In this document: positions 25,474 through 33,665 of the stretch, one piece after another
How the letters are laid out: each line of letters begins with the position of its first letter
Position numbering within the stretch: the first letter of the stretch is position 1
From: Tannerella sp.
Lineage (GTDB): Bacteria > Bacteroidota > Bacteroidia > Bacteroidales > Tannerellaceae
Length of the DNA: 53,499 nucleotides
NCBI GenBank assembly: GCA_031285565.1
Contig: JAITVY010000114.1
Coordinates: 1-53,499 of the forward strand
Direction: 5' to 3'
Notes under the pieces: model-generated
Told to the model about the DNA's origin: nothing
The model's input: only the letters and a program-made list of their open reading frames with translations
Database searches by the model: none
Made by a program: the position numbers and the translations under genes

Positions 25474-27915
25474 CTAAATAAATAAATTCAGATTAGCCTC
25501 TTCTGTCCTTTCCAGATAAGCAGCAACACCACCTAATTGTACCGTATCAAACAACTCTTCTTTAACAACCCCCATCACATCCATAGACATCGTACAGGCA
25601 ATCATTTCAACACCTGCATCGCATGCTTGCTTTATAAGTGTTTCCAGGCTATCTATTTTTTTCTTTTTCATAATATGCCGCATCATTTTTCCTCCTATGC
25701 CTCCCATATTTAACTTAGATAAAGCAAGTTTTTTACTACTCGAAGGCAACATCATGCCAAACATCTTTCCAAAAAAATCTTTTTGTACACGAGGTTTTTG
25801 CTGTTTCTTTATCACATTCAACCCCCAGAACGTAAAAAACATACTTACTTTCTTACCCGTAGCGACAATACCATTAGCTATTACAAAAGAAGCTAAAGCC
25901 TTATCCAAATCGTCGCTAAAGACAATAATTGTTTTACGGTCTCCCTGTGTTACAACTTTAACATCCTCATTACCTGTCGCTTTTTCAACCACTACAGAAA
26001 TCACACCTTCCTTATTTTGTTTTTCTAATAATCGCGCTCCTGTAATTTTACTCCAGCTTTCTATATCTGCCGAAAAAGCCTGGTCTGTTGCTTTAATTTC
26101 TAACCGTTCACCCGGTTCCAATTCATCATAATGCTTTTTCAGTTGTACAATAGGCCCCGGACAAGACAGGCCACAGGCATTTACACGTACTATTCTCGTA
26201 GTTTGTTCTTTCGGCTTTTCATTCATCTCTTCAGTTAAATTTTCCGGTTCATGATAGCATGATTGTTCGCAAGTTGACATTGAATATGTTTTAAATCCTC
26301 CCGAAAGATTATATACATTGGTGAACCCGTTTTGAGTAAGTATCCGGTAAGCAATGTTACCCCGTAACCCTACAGCACAATAAATAATAATACGTTTATC
26401 AACCGGTAACTCCGACAAACGGCTTCTCAATTCATCTACAGGAATATTAACTGCCCCCTCTATATGGTTCAAATTAAATTCATGTATCGTACGCACATCT
26501 AATAAAAAATCTTTTGAGTAATCCGGTTCTAAAATATCCCGCCAGTGTATAATTTTCATTCTACCTTTCAATATATTTTCGGCAACAAACCCCGCTATAT
26601 TTACCGGATCTTTTGCAGATGAGTATGGTGGTGCATAAGCCTGTTCCAGTTCAGATAAATCATATATCGTACCTTTATTACGAATAACCTGAGCCATCAT
26701 TTCAATACGCTTATCTACTCCATCAAAACCTATAACCTGTGCCCCAAACAACTGTCCAGATGTAGGAGAAAAAGTAATCTTAATAGATAACGGCAAAGCG
26801 CCTGGATAATAACCTGCGTGAGATAAGCTATGTGTATAGGATGATATATGCGCAATACCCAGCCGTTTCAACACTTTTGCAGAAACTCCTGCCGTAGCCA
26901 CGGTTAAATCAAAAACTTTAGCGATTGAAGTACCTATAGAACCCTTGTATGTATACTTATTCCCCTCAATAATGTTATCTGCAACAATACGTGCTTGCTT
27001 ATTTGCCGGACCCGCCAGGGGTATCAAAGCATACATGCCTGTTACCGGATTTAAAACCTCTACTGCATCCCCAACCGCATAAATATCCGGATGAGATGTC
27101 TGCATATATTCATTTACAGAGATTCCGCCTAAATTACCGATTTTCAAACCAGCCGATTCGGCTAAATGTTTTTCCGGATGCACTCCGACACTGCAAATCA
27201 CCATATTCGTCTCAATAGATTCACCACTATCCAGTAAAACCCTTATCCCATTACCTGATGATTTAAAACCGGTTACTTTTTCTTCCAGCCAAAGGTTTAT
27301 ATTTTTCTCTTTCAAATGCTGATGTACTATTGCAGCCATCGAAAAATCCAATAAATTCATCACCTGGTTACTTCTTTGAACAATATCTACATGTAAACCG
27401 GCATCATACAGGTTTTCCGCCATTTCAAGACCTATAAATCCGGCTCCCAGAATCACTGCGCGTTTAGGTTTACGCTGTTCAATGTATGATTTAATAGCAT
27501 CCGTATCCGGCACATTCCTTAATGTAAAAATATCTGGATGGTCTATACCTGGAATATCCGGACGGAGAGGTTCGGCACCTGTCGAAATAATTAATTTATC
27601 AAACGATTCGGTATATATTTCTCCTGTCTCTGTTTTTTTAACAAAAACAGTCTTATCTTCTGCATTAACCGATATTACTTCCGATTCCAGACGTATATCT
27701 ATATTAAACCGGTTAATGAATCCCTCTGCTGTTTGTACAAATAATTTTTCACGTTCTACGATTGTACCTCCAATATAATAAGGTAATCCACAATTCGCAT
27801 ACGAAACATATTTTCCCCGTTCAAACAAAACAATATCCGCATTTTCATCCATTCTACGTAAACGGGCAGCTGCAGTTGCTCCACCTGCTACTCCTCCGAT
27901 AATTAATACCTTCAT
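25474..27915 (-). CDS. CoA-disulfide-reductase-like flavoprotein fused to rhodanese, TusA and DsrE-like domains
   Basis: This 813-residue protein has four modules. The first (1-450) is a FAD/NAD(P)H pyridine nucleotide-disulfide oxidoreductase of the CoA-disulfide reductase/NADH persulfide reductase class, with GGVAGGATAAARLRR at the N-terminus and the single redox cysteine C42 in YANCGLPYYIGG. The second (about 458-545) is a rhodanese domain with C513 in YCAVGLRGN. The third (about 574-645) is a TusA-like domain with CGLSCPGP (C581, C585). The fourth (about 660-813) is a DsrE-like domain with C765 and C774. The chain of cysteines suggests intramolecular persulfide relay from reduction of polysulfide or CoA-persulfide to an acceptor. 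It is cytoplasmic. A MarR-like gene lies 61 bp upstream in the same direction and is likely its regulator. Confidence 0.9.
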   Translation of the reverse strand: MKVLIIGGVAGGATAAARLRRMDENADIVLFERGKYVSYANCGLPYYIGGTIVEREKLFVQTAEGFINRFNIDIRLESEVISVNAEDKTVFVKKTETGEIYTESFDKLIISTGAEPLRPDIPGIDHPDIFTLRNVPDTDAIKSYIEQRKPKRAVILGAGFIGLEMAENLYDAGLHVDIVQRSNQVMNLLDFSMAAIVHQHLKEKNINLWLEEKVTGFKSSGNGIRVLLDSGESIETNMVICSVGVHPEKHLAESAGLKIGNLGGISVNEYMQTSHPDIYAVGDAVEVLNPVTGMYALIPLAGPANKQARIVADNIIEGNKYTYKGSIGTSIAKVFDLTVATAGVSAKVLKRLGIAHISSYTHSLSHAGYYPGALPLSIKITFSPTSGQLFGAQVIGFDGVDKRIEMMAQVIRNKGTIYDLSELEQAYAPPYSSAKDPVNIAGFVAENILKGRMKIIHWRDILEPDYSKDFLLDVRTIHEFNLNHIEGAVNIPVDELRSRLSELPVDKRIIIYCAVGLRGNIAYRILTQNGFTNVYNLSGGFKTYSMSTCEQSCYHEPENLTEEMNEKPKEQTTRIVRVNACGLSCPGPIVQLKKHYDELEPGERLEIKATDQAFSADIESWSKITGARLLEKQNKEGVISVVVEKATGNEDVKVVTQGDRKTIIVFSDDLDKALASFVIANGIVATGKKVSMFFTFWGLNVIKKQQKPRVQKDFFGKMFGMMLPSSSKKLALSKLNMGGIGGKMMRHIMKKKKIDSLETLIKQACDAGVEMIACTMSMDVMGVVKEELFDTVQLGGVAAYLERTEEANLNLFI

Positions 27916-27938
27916 TGTTTTTATGTTTATTAATATTA

Positions 27939-27952
27939 ATATTTTCCATTAT
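27939..27952. promoter_or_regulatory. Shared motif AATATTTTCCATTA, possible MarR operator (site 1)
   Basis: The 14-bp sequence AATATTTTCCATTA occurs here, 23 bp before the flavoprotein start. It recurs exactly at 28339-28352, 5 bp before the start of the marR-like gene. Both spots suit a repressor site for autoregulation and target control. TAATGGAAAATA near 40438-40449, before thrA, shares 12 bases on the other strand, so chance in AT-rich DNA remains possible. Confidence 0.4.
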
Positions 27953-27976
27953 TAAATATATGCACAAAAAAAGGAT

Positions 27977-28333
27977 TCAATCACTTTCTATTAATTTCGA
28001 CAAAACACCATTCAAAGGGATTGGACGCTTTTTCATCATCTTAACGATTTTCTGTCCTTCGTCAGACAATGAAAAAATCATTTTTCTTTTATCATCAGCT
28101 CCCATTTCCCGGTTCAACCATCCTTTTTCCTCTACAGATGTTATAATTTTAGACACGCGTGGATTGGATAATCCGATAAACTCGGTTATTTCATTAGCCG
28201 AACGTGCCTTACCATCTTTCATGCAACAAAGCAGCATGGCCTCATTAATAGTCATCCGGAATGTTTCTGAAAATTCTTTCTCAAAAACATATAACGCTTT
28301 GTAAACATCTTTTATCTGACAAATCAAATCCAT
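27977..28333 (-). CDS. MarR-family winged-helix regulator
   Basis: The product has 118 residues. The winged helix-turn-helix runs from about 28 to 100: MTINEAMLLCCMKDGKARSANEITEFIGLSNPRVSKIITSVEEKGWLNRE, with the wing at MGADDKRKMIFSLSDEG. Three cysteines (C5 and the adjacent pair C36/C37) could serve thiol or persulfide sensing, as known in other redox-responsive MarR proteins, but that is inference. It immediately precedes the sulfur-transfer flavoprotein on the same strand. It is short for the family, which normally has longer N- and C-terminal dimerisation helices. Confidence 0.85.
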   Translation of the reverse strand: MDLICQIKDVYKALYVFEKEFSETFRMTINEAMLLCCMKDGKARSANEITEFIGLSNPRVSKIITSVEEKGWLNREMGADDKRKMIFSLSDEGQKIVKMMKKRPIPLNGVLSKLIESD

Positions 28334-28338
28334 TAAAA

Positions 28339-28352
28339 ATATTTTCCATTAG
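28339..28352. promoter_or_regulatory. Shared motif AATATTTTCCATTA, possible MarR operator (site 2)
   Basis: This is an exact second occurrence of the 14-bp motif at 27939-27952, lying 5 bp before the marR-like start codon. The remaining sequence up to the terminator at 28507-28552 is AT-rich, and I can point to no convincing -33/-7 pair in it. Confidence 0.4.
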
Positions 28353-28506
28353 AAACTATTTCGCAAATTAAATAATAATACTTGGATTATGCAAATAATA
28401 TATATGGAAAATTGTGTCTAATCCGGAATAGATACCCAAATCCCCCAGATAAAGAAAGACTATCAAATGTACAATCACCTATTTCACTTCCCTTTAAGTA
28501 TTTAAA

Positions 28507-28552
28507 CGAAAAACTATTTTCTACTTTGCAATAAGGCAAAGTAGAAAATAGT
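28507..28552 (-). terminator. Strong terminator after the PepSY-like operon
   Basis: Perfect 17-bp arms (28513-28529 and 28536-28552, read on the plus strand as ACTATTTTCTACTTTGC and its complement) enclose a six-base loop. On the minus strand the stem is followed by TTTTTCG. It lies 100 bp beyond the stop of the last gene of the 30321-28652 operon. Confidence 0.8.
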
Positions 28553-28651
28553 CTTATCACACGATAATATGCATTTACACAAAAATATCAGGATTACGCG
28601 TTCAATAAGACAAAGCTTTTTTATTCCTATTTTTACCACCTTAAGAGGCAA

Positions 28652-29101
28652 TCAATCATCAATTCCGATGTAATCACCACTCTTCGAGAATAACAGTTCA
28701 TAATGATAATCTGATATATAAACCTCATACCTGCCATCATCCATAGAAACTTTAGTAACAATTGATTCCGGATGTTTTTCTCCGATATACATAAATATTC
28801 CCGATGGAAGCAGTTGCGACGGTACAGGCAGATTATTTCTTTTTATCTTATCCCAATTTCTTTTCCAGTCAAATTCAATTTCAGTATCATCTTCCAGCCA
28901 AACAGTATAGTCAAGAAAGTCTATTTCGGCATAACGGATTGATTTTCCTGTAAAATTTGTTTCTATAAAATTTACAATCCCAACAGGTAACTTCTCTTTA
29001 GCAACTAACCTGTCATCATTATAAAACCCGATAAACAAGGCAGACAAACCAACTAAACCTAATATTGCCACAGATATAATAATAATTTTCCTTTTTTTCA
29101 T
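28652..29101 (-). CDS. PepSY-like (DUF2874-type) exported protein
   Basis: The product has 149 residues with an N-terminal hydrophobic segment (about 7-26) that may be a signal peptide or membrane anchor. Two PepSY-like units follow. The first is LPVGIVNFIETNFTGKSIRYAEIDFLDYTVWLED with EIEFDWKRNW. The second begins LLPSGIFMYIGEKHPES and includes YEVYISDYHYELLFSKSGDYIGID. This matches the putative periplasmic 'beta-lactamase-inhibitor-like, PepSY-like' family, widespread in Bacteroidota and functionally unassigned. It is last in a three-gene operon with another PepSY-like protein (30 bp gap) and an outer-membrane barrel. Confidence 0.8.
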   Translation of the reverse strand: MKKRKIIIISVAILGLVGLSALFIGFYNDDRLVAKEKLPVGIVNFIETNFTGKSIRYAEIDFLDYTVWLEDDTEIEFDWKRNWDKIKRNNLPVPSQLLPSGIFMYIGEKHPESIVTKVSMDDGRYEVYISDYHYELLFSKSGDYIGIDD

Positions 29102-29130
29102 AAGATCTCTTTTTATTAAAGGACAAAACC

Positions 29131-29649
29131 TTATTTATCAAAAACTTCACTTACAATTGTTCCATCATCCTTAATAACAATTTTAACATCATAGTTGCCT
29201 CTTTCCATTTCTATTTTGTAAATGACTTCTGTTCCTTTTACAACCTTTTCAATATCATCAAATTTATAATTAGGATATTTACGTGATACCTTATCTTTTA
29301 TAGAACCGGATAGCCCTGTAGAATAAACATCATATTTATACATGATCAAATTGGCCTGCTCATCATAATATGCCTCATAATCAGCTCCCTTGATATTAAA
29401 CTCCACTTCATAAACTTTTGCTGCTTTTTCCCATTCCACATCGTAAGCTCTTGGAAAATGTTTTTCGAATGTTTTTTGTAAAAGTTCCGGTGGCATAACA
29501 TGTTGCGAATGTTCCATTTCAAAATCACGTATCAGTTGCTCTATCTCAATGTCAGTATATTTCATTGATACAGCCGGTTCTTGCGCATAACTATTTGGTA
29601 TAAAAAAAATTATTACCAACAAAACAGATATTAATTTAAATATTTTCAT
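29131..29649 (-). CDS. PepSY-like (DUF2874-type) secreted protein
   Basis: The product has 172 residues with a clear signal peptide (about 1-22, cleaved after NSYA). Mature features include VMPPELLQKTFEKHFPRAYDVEWEKAAKVYEVEFNIKG and a second unit SIKDKVSRKYPNYKFDDIEKV, then YKIEMERGNYDVKIVIKDDG. This is the two-unit PepSY-like pattern, in which each unit ends in a short 'D-G' hairpin. It is predicted to be periplasmic. It sits between the barrel gene (21 bp upstream) and the other PepSY-like gene. No function can be stated beyond family membership. Confidence 0.8.
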   Translation of the reverse strand: MKIFKLISVLLVIIFFIPNSYAQEPAVSMKYTDIEIEQLIRDFEMEHSQHVMPPELLQKTFEKHFPRAYDVEWEKAAKVYEVEFNIKGADYEAYYDEQANLIMYKYDVYSTGLSGSIKDKVSRKYPNYKFDDIEKVVKGTEVIYKIEMERGNYDVKIVIKDDGTIVSEVFDK

Positions 29650-29670
29650 ATTTCTGGTATTTTAAACTGA

Positions 29671-30321
29671 TCAAAATTTATAACCTAAAGTGATCCTAAG
29701 ATTTGAATTATATGCGTTGTCTTCATACTCCACTTTTGTCTTATTCACCCTTGTAAACCCTTGGTCATAATTTACACTTAAAATAAATTTATTGTATTCC
29801 AGATTTACTCCAACCGTACCTCCGAAATCAAACTCCCTGGCAAAATCATCAAAATACATAAGATCGGAATCAACATTTTCATTCATGATAGTACCTTTTG
29901 TTTTCATTTTTCCTCCTATACCATATCCTGCATATATTCCCAGATCCGGATAAAACTTAAATTTGTCCGTTATATCAATTTTATAAAATACTGTTAGTGG
30001 TATCTGAAGATAAGAAGGATTTGCTGTTATCTTATAAGATTCATCATAATCATTCTCTTTGTCTTTACCTCCTAACTGGGAATAAAATAATCCTGACTCA
30101 AGACCTAATTGATTGGTAATATGGTATTGGACGAATAAACCGGCATAAGGTCCTACCCTATTATCCAACTCCGAATCTTCATACATCCCGATAGGATGTT
30201 CATAATCGCCCAGGGATGAAATATTTAATCCACCCCTAACTCCAAAATTAAACTTTTGTGCTTCCAATGATGCTGTTGAACCAGCAACTAAAACCAGTAA
30301 TAACAAAATTGACTTTTTCAT
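29671..30321 (-). CDS. Outer-membrane beta-barrel protein (PorT/OMP_b-brl type)
   Basis: The product has 216 residues with a signal peptide (about 1-21, ending SLEAQ). It has the features of the small Bacteroidota barrel family: FNFGVRGGLNISSLG at the mature N-terminus, VGPYAGLFVQYHITNQLGLESGLFYSQLGG, YLQIPLTVFYKID, FKFYPDLGIYAGYGIGGK and a C-terminal strand RITLGYKF. It is the first gene of the operon with the two PepSY-like genes, so the three probably act together at the envelope. It is related in kind, but not closely in sequence, to the barrel at 4155-4742. Confidence 0.85.
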   Translation of the reverse strand: MKKSILLLLVLVAGSTASLEAQKFNFGVRGGLNISSLGDYEHPIGMYEDSELDNRVGPYAGLFVQYHITNQLGLESGLFYSQLGGKDKENDYDESYKITANPSYLQIPLTVFYKIDITDKFKFYPDLGIYAGYGIGGKMKTKGTIMNENVDSDLMYFDDFAREFDFGGTVGVNLEYNKFILSVNYDQGFTRVNKTKVEYEDNAYNSNLRITLGYKF

Positions 30322-30800
30322 CTTTTTTCTTATTTTAAATTTAACGACTCAGGGCAAAACTATGCCCGGATGCTGGAAAAAATCTGAAAAATCAATCGGG
30401 GTATAAACTTTTTTTGAAAATTATTATTTGAAATATAACAATTAGCAGGATATATATTTCTGAAAATACTCTCATACAAAAACGATGAGACCATCTCACG
30501 ATAGGAAACTACTTTCATATCGTCATGTCGAACCCTAATGAGACATCGCATAGTCACTACAGCGATTTGGCTATGGCCGATTTTCAATTCTCATTTCAGT
30601 CGATGACGAAATCTTATTGACATACATTATGATAGCTACATATTTATTCTGATACAGCCTCATCATATCTCTGTATCAGACAAGGCATAAAGTCAGGGAG
30701 TACTATTCTGTTTTTGCACTCCCTACGGTGTACGCCCCGCATAAGCAAAACGTACCAAACATCAATCTTCCCGATTTCAGAACTTAATAACCTAATGGCA
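30322..30800. other. Intergenic region without a gene, holding a shared 18-bp sequence
   Basis: I see no credible coding region in these 479 bp. They contain TTTGGCTATGGCCGATTT (30566-30583), whose exact reverse complement occurs at 40351-40368. They also hold a small hairpin GGGAGT (30696-30701) with ACTCCC (30718-30723) near the 3' end of the aldo/keto reductase gene. Confidence 0.6.
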
Positions 30801-31718
30801 TCAAGGAACCATATTTCCGGCAGCCTTATAAATAGCATACCATTCTTCACGTGTCAATGGGATTTCAGAGCCTTTGCAACCTTCTATGATTCGTTCCGGT
30901 TTCGTTGTACCCAGAATTACCTGGATATTGGCCGGATGACGTGTAATCCACCCAACTGCTACGGTAGTACGTGTTACATTATATTTAGCTGCTATCTGGT
31001 CGATCACCCCTGTTACTTCCGCATATCTTTTATCTTCAAAAAATGGTCCTTCAATAAATCCTTTCTGAAATGGCGACCAGGCCTGAATAGTAAGATTATG
31101 AATCCGGCAATAATCCAGCACACTATTTTCCCGGCTAATAGCCTGGTCAATATGCATATTTACAGCCATCCCACTATCAATCATAGGCGTATGTACCACA
31201 CTCAATTGCAACTGGTTAATAATCAATTTCTGCGAAACATATTTTTGTAACAGTTCAATCTGCATCGGATTATAATTTGAAACACCAAAGTATTTTACCT
31301 TTCCTGCCGAAGCCAACAGATCAAATGCAGCCGCAACTTCCTCCGGTTCAATTAAAGCATCCGGACGATGCAATAGCAGAATGTCCAAATACGAAGTTTT
31401 CAATCGTTTTAATATATTATCTACCGACGTAAGAATATGTTCTTTTGAAGAATCGTAAAAACCGGAACAGATACCACATTTACTTTGAAGAACCATTTTT
31501 TCCCGGATGGTTTCATTCATTCCAATTGCTTCGGAAAAACGCACTTCACTCTCTCCCTTTCCATAAATATCAGCATGGTCGAAAAAGTTTATGCCTTCAT
31601 CCAGAGCCGTATGAATTAGCTTACCGGCATCTTTGTTCGACAATTGAGAGATACGCATACAACCCATTACAATATTGGAAGCTACTATACTTGATTCGGA
31701 TAATTTGATTGTTTTCAT
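30801..31718 (-). CDS. Aldo/keto reductase (YdhF-like)
   Basis: The start MKTIKLSESS at 31718 is preferred; an upstream in-frame ATG would run through the palindromic repeat. The 305-residue product has the aldo/keto reductase catalytic set: FFDHADIYGKGESEVRFSEA (Asp and Tyr), VLQSKCG (Lys) and DILLLHRPD (His). Later family motifs are KVKYFGVSNYNPMQIELLQ, IQAWSPFQKG, and GTTKPERIIEGC for NADPH phosphate binding. It is a cytoplasmic NADPH-dependent carbonyl reductase of unknown substrate. It follows the exported Gfo/Idh/MocA gene on the same strand after a 141-bp spacer filled by a GC-rich inverted repeat pair. Confidence 0.92.
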   Translation of the reverse strand: MKTIKLSESSIVASNIVMGCMRISQLSNKDAGKLIHTALDEGINFFDHADIYGKGESEVRFSEAIGMNETIREKMVLQSKCGICSGFYDSSKEHILTSVDNILKRLKTSYLDILLLHRPDALIEPEEVAAAFDLLASAGKVKYFGVSNYNPMQIELLQKYVSQKLIINQLQLSVVHTPMIDSGMAVNMHIDQAISRENSVLDYCRIHNLTIQAWSPFQKGFIEGPFFEDKRYAEVTGVIDQIAAKYNVTRTTVAVGWITRHPANIQVILGTTKPERIIEGCKGSEIPLTREEWYAIYKAAGNMVP

Positions 31719-31738
31719 ATGATTATTTATTAAAGTGG

Positions 31739-31857
31739 AGCCCCCTATCTCCCCCAAAGGGGGACTTTAGAAGAGCAAGGATGATAAATATTTAATTTTG
31801 TTTTATATATAATTGTATCTGTGCGTGTACCTCCCCTTTGGGGAGAGTGGTGGGGCT
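31739..31857. repeat. Paired GC-rich palindromic repeats (REP/BIME-like)
   Basis: Two related palindromes face each other. The left one has AGCCCCC (31739-31745) and TCCCCCAAAGGGGGA (31750-31764). The right one has CTCCCCTTTGGGGAG (31831-31845) and GGGGCTTTT (31852-31860). They are inverted copies about 65 bp apart in otherwise AT-rich DNA. They sit between the stop of the Gfo/Idh gene and the aldo/keto reductase. Short C-run/AAA/G-run palindromes in spacers are characteristic of extragenic repeats in Bacteroidota; that comparison is from memory. Confidence 0.7.
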
Positions 31858-31859
31858 TT

Positions 31860-32960
31860 TTATTCTTCAAAACGAACTGCATTCCCGCTCTTCGCACTCT
31901 GAATCGCTGCTTCCAGTATACGAACCACCATCAGATTATTCTCTAATGATGATAAATCAAAAGGTTTCACCTCTATTTCGTTACGAACTACTGCCTTTAA
32001 ATAATAAAACGCATCATTGTAAGGCGCACTCAATGCAGGAGGTTCCTCTTGTATTTCCTTTTTATCCGTATAAACCCGCATCTTTGTTGGCGTATCCTGA
32101 TAAATATACCCTTTACTACCATAAACATGCATATCTTTTCGGTTCATTGGCCAGTTCCATGATGCCATAATCTGGACAGTTCGCGATGGGTATTCTACCA
32201 CAATAGTCGCATCGTCATCGACCTTAGGATATTTATCAGGTTTTTGCTGGTTTAATACACCATATACACTTTTCGGCTTTTCACCCTGAAGCAGCCAGGT
32301 AGCCAGATTGGCGCCATAGCATCCAAAATCAATCACAGCTCCTCCACCATTCAATTTCGGATCAGTCAGCCAATCTGTAAATTCTTTACCACAACCAATT
32401 TCAAATGGTCCCTGATGTCCATCATATACATTGATACGGGTTATATCGCCTATTATACCTTCTTTGATCAATTTATATGCCTCATGATTCGTATTATACC
32501 ATGTGGTCTCATAATTGGTCAGCAAATGGATCTGATACTTTCGGGATAACTCAGCCATCCGGTTAGCATGCTCCATACTAACGGCCAATGGTTTTTCTAC
32601 CATTACATGAATGCCTCTGGGAGCACATGCTTCGACTACACGCAAATGGTCATAAATCGGCTCATAAACAATTACAGCTTCAGGTTTTGTTTTATCAAGC
32701 ATTTCTTCCAGATCTGCATAAAAAAGTGATCCGTCTACTTTCTCACGAAGTCCGTTTGTAGCTCTTAGCTGATCATCTTTTTCCGCAACTCCAACAACAA
32801 TAAAATCACCGCGATCTACCCGGCTGATTACCTCCCATAAATGTCCATGGGAAAGTCCGGCTACACCTAAACGAAGTGGTTCCTTTTGTTGTGCTTGCAG
32901 CAAAGCCGAAAAGATTAAAAGAAAACAAATTAAGACGAAAAACAAGTGTTTTTTAATCAT
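31860..32960 (-). CDS. Exported Gfo/Idh/MocA-family oxidoreductase
   Basis: The product has 366 residues. An N-terminal signal peptide (about 1-23, ending LLQAQ) is followed by a Rossmann domain (about 28-150), starting LRLGVAGLSHGHLWEVISRV and with the signature HVMVEKPLAVS. The C-terminal alpha/beta domain (about 155-366) contains GGAVIDFGCYGANLATWLL. Family members use NAD(P) to oxidise or rearrange sugars. With a signal peptide the enzyme would have to carry a tightly bound cofactor, as in GH109-type glycosidases, but it is shorter than those and the assignment is not secure. It precedes the aldo/keto reductase on the same strand. Confidence 0.87.
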   Translation of the reverse strand: MIKKHLFFVLICFLLIFSALLQAQQKEPLRLGVAGLSHGHLWEVISRVDRGDFIVVGVAEKDDQLRATNGLREKVDGSLFYADLEEMLDKTKPEAVIVYEPIYDHLRVVEACAPRGIHVMVEKPLAVSMEHANRMAELSRKYQIHLLTNYETTWYNTNHEAYKLIKEGIIGDITRINVYDGHQGPFEIGCGKEFTDWLTDPKLNGGGAVIDFGCYGANLATWLLQGEKPKSVYGVLNQQKPDKYPKVDDDATIVVEYPSRTVQIMASWNWPMNRKDMHVYGSKGYIYQDTPTKMRVYTDKKEIQEEPPALSAPYNDAFYYLKAVVRNEIEVKPFDLSSLENNLMVVRILEAAIQSAKSGNAVRFEE

Positions 32961-33167
32961 GATATAATAATTTTTATTGGGAACAAATTTAGTCTATAAA
33001 AGTATAAATAATTATACTGATTATCCACTTTTATTTTAATCGGCTTATATAAAAAGTTATTCTTGCTGATCTTCTTCCTGTTTAAAATATGCTTACATAA
33101 GTCTGCTCCAGGAAAAAACTTTTTTGCACCTATATAATAAAAAGAAAACAACCTCGTTTTTCTATAA

Positions 33168-33578
33168 ATGAAACATAAGAAAATGTTATTATATTATATT
33201 AAACGCTACCCATTTTCACTGGCAACAATTCTGGTGGTTGCATATTTTTCGTTTTTCCATCCTCCGTCAATGGATCTACCGACATTTCAGGGTATGGACA
33301 AATTAGCTCATTTTTGCATGTATGCCGGACTATCCGGAATATTATGGATTGAATTTCTTTTCAATCATAAAAGAGGATTGGTAAATATGAAACATGCTAT
33401 AATAGGAGCAGTTATTTGCCCCATACTATTCGGTGCTATAATTGAAATTCTGCAGGAATATATTACAGACTACCGACAAGGTGATATTCTTGACTTTATG
33501 GCTAACACATGTGGCGTCTTAATGGCCACATGCATTGCATGGTATATATTCCGTCCTATTATCCTGAAAAGGAAATAG
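33168..33578 (+). CDS. VanZ-like membrane protein
   Basis: The product has 136 residues with about four predicted membrane segments (roughly 16-30, 45-65, 76-95 and 113-130). The VanZ family motifs are present: DKLAHFCMYAGLSGILW and an EILQEYIT...RQGDILDFMANTCGVL stretch with conserved Glu, Gln, Arg, Asp and Asn. Function in Bacteroidota is unknown; the original VanZ raises teicoplanin resistance. It stands alone on the plus strand; the 207 bp before it are AT-rich with no feature I can name. Confidence 0.85.
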   Translation: MKHKKMLLYYIKRYPFSLATILVVAYFSFFHPPSMDLPTFQGMDKLAHFCMYAGLSGILWIEFLFNHKRGLVNMKHAIIGAVICPILFGAIIEILQEYITDYRQGDILDFMANTCGVLMATCIAWYIFRPIILKRK

Positions 33579-33665
33579 ATAATCAACTTTTTATCCTAAA
33601 CAAAATAATGACGTGACTTGTTATTATTCAATAAGTATTGCGTTCTTAAACGGAAGGGATAAAAA

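Noticed and set aside
30644..30850. Minus-strand 68-codon ORF after the aldo/keto reductase
   Set aside because: It overlaps the end of the reductase in another frame, and its sequence has no domain or signal features.
31719..31757. Upstream ATG for the aldo/keto reductase
   Set aside because: The added residues are translated from the palindromic repeat and do not belong to the family, so ATG 31718 was chosen.
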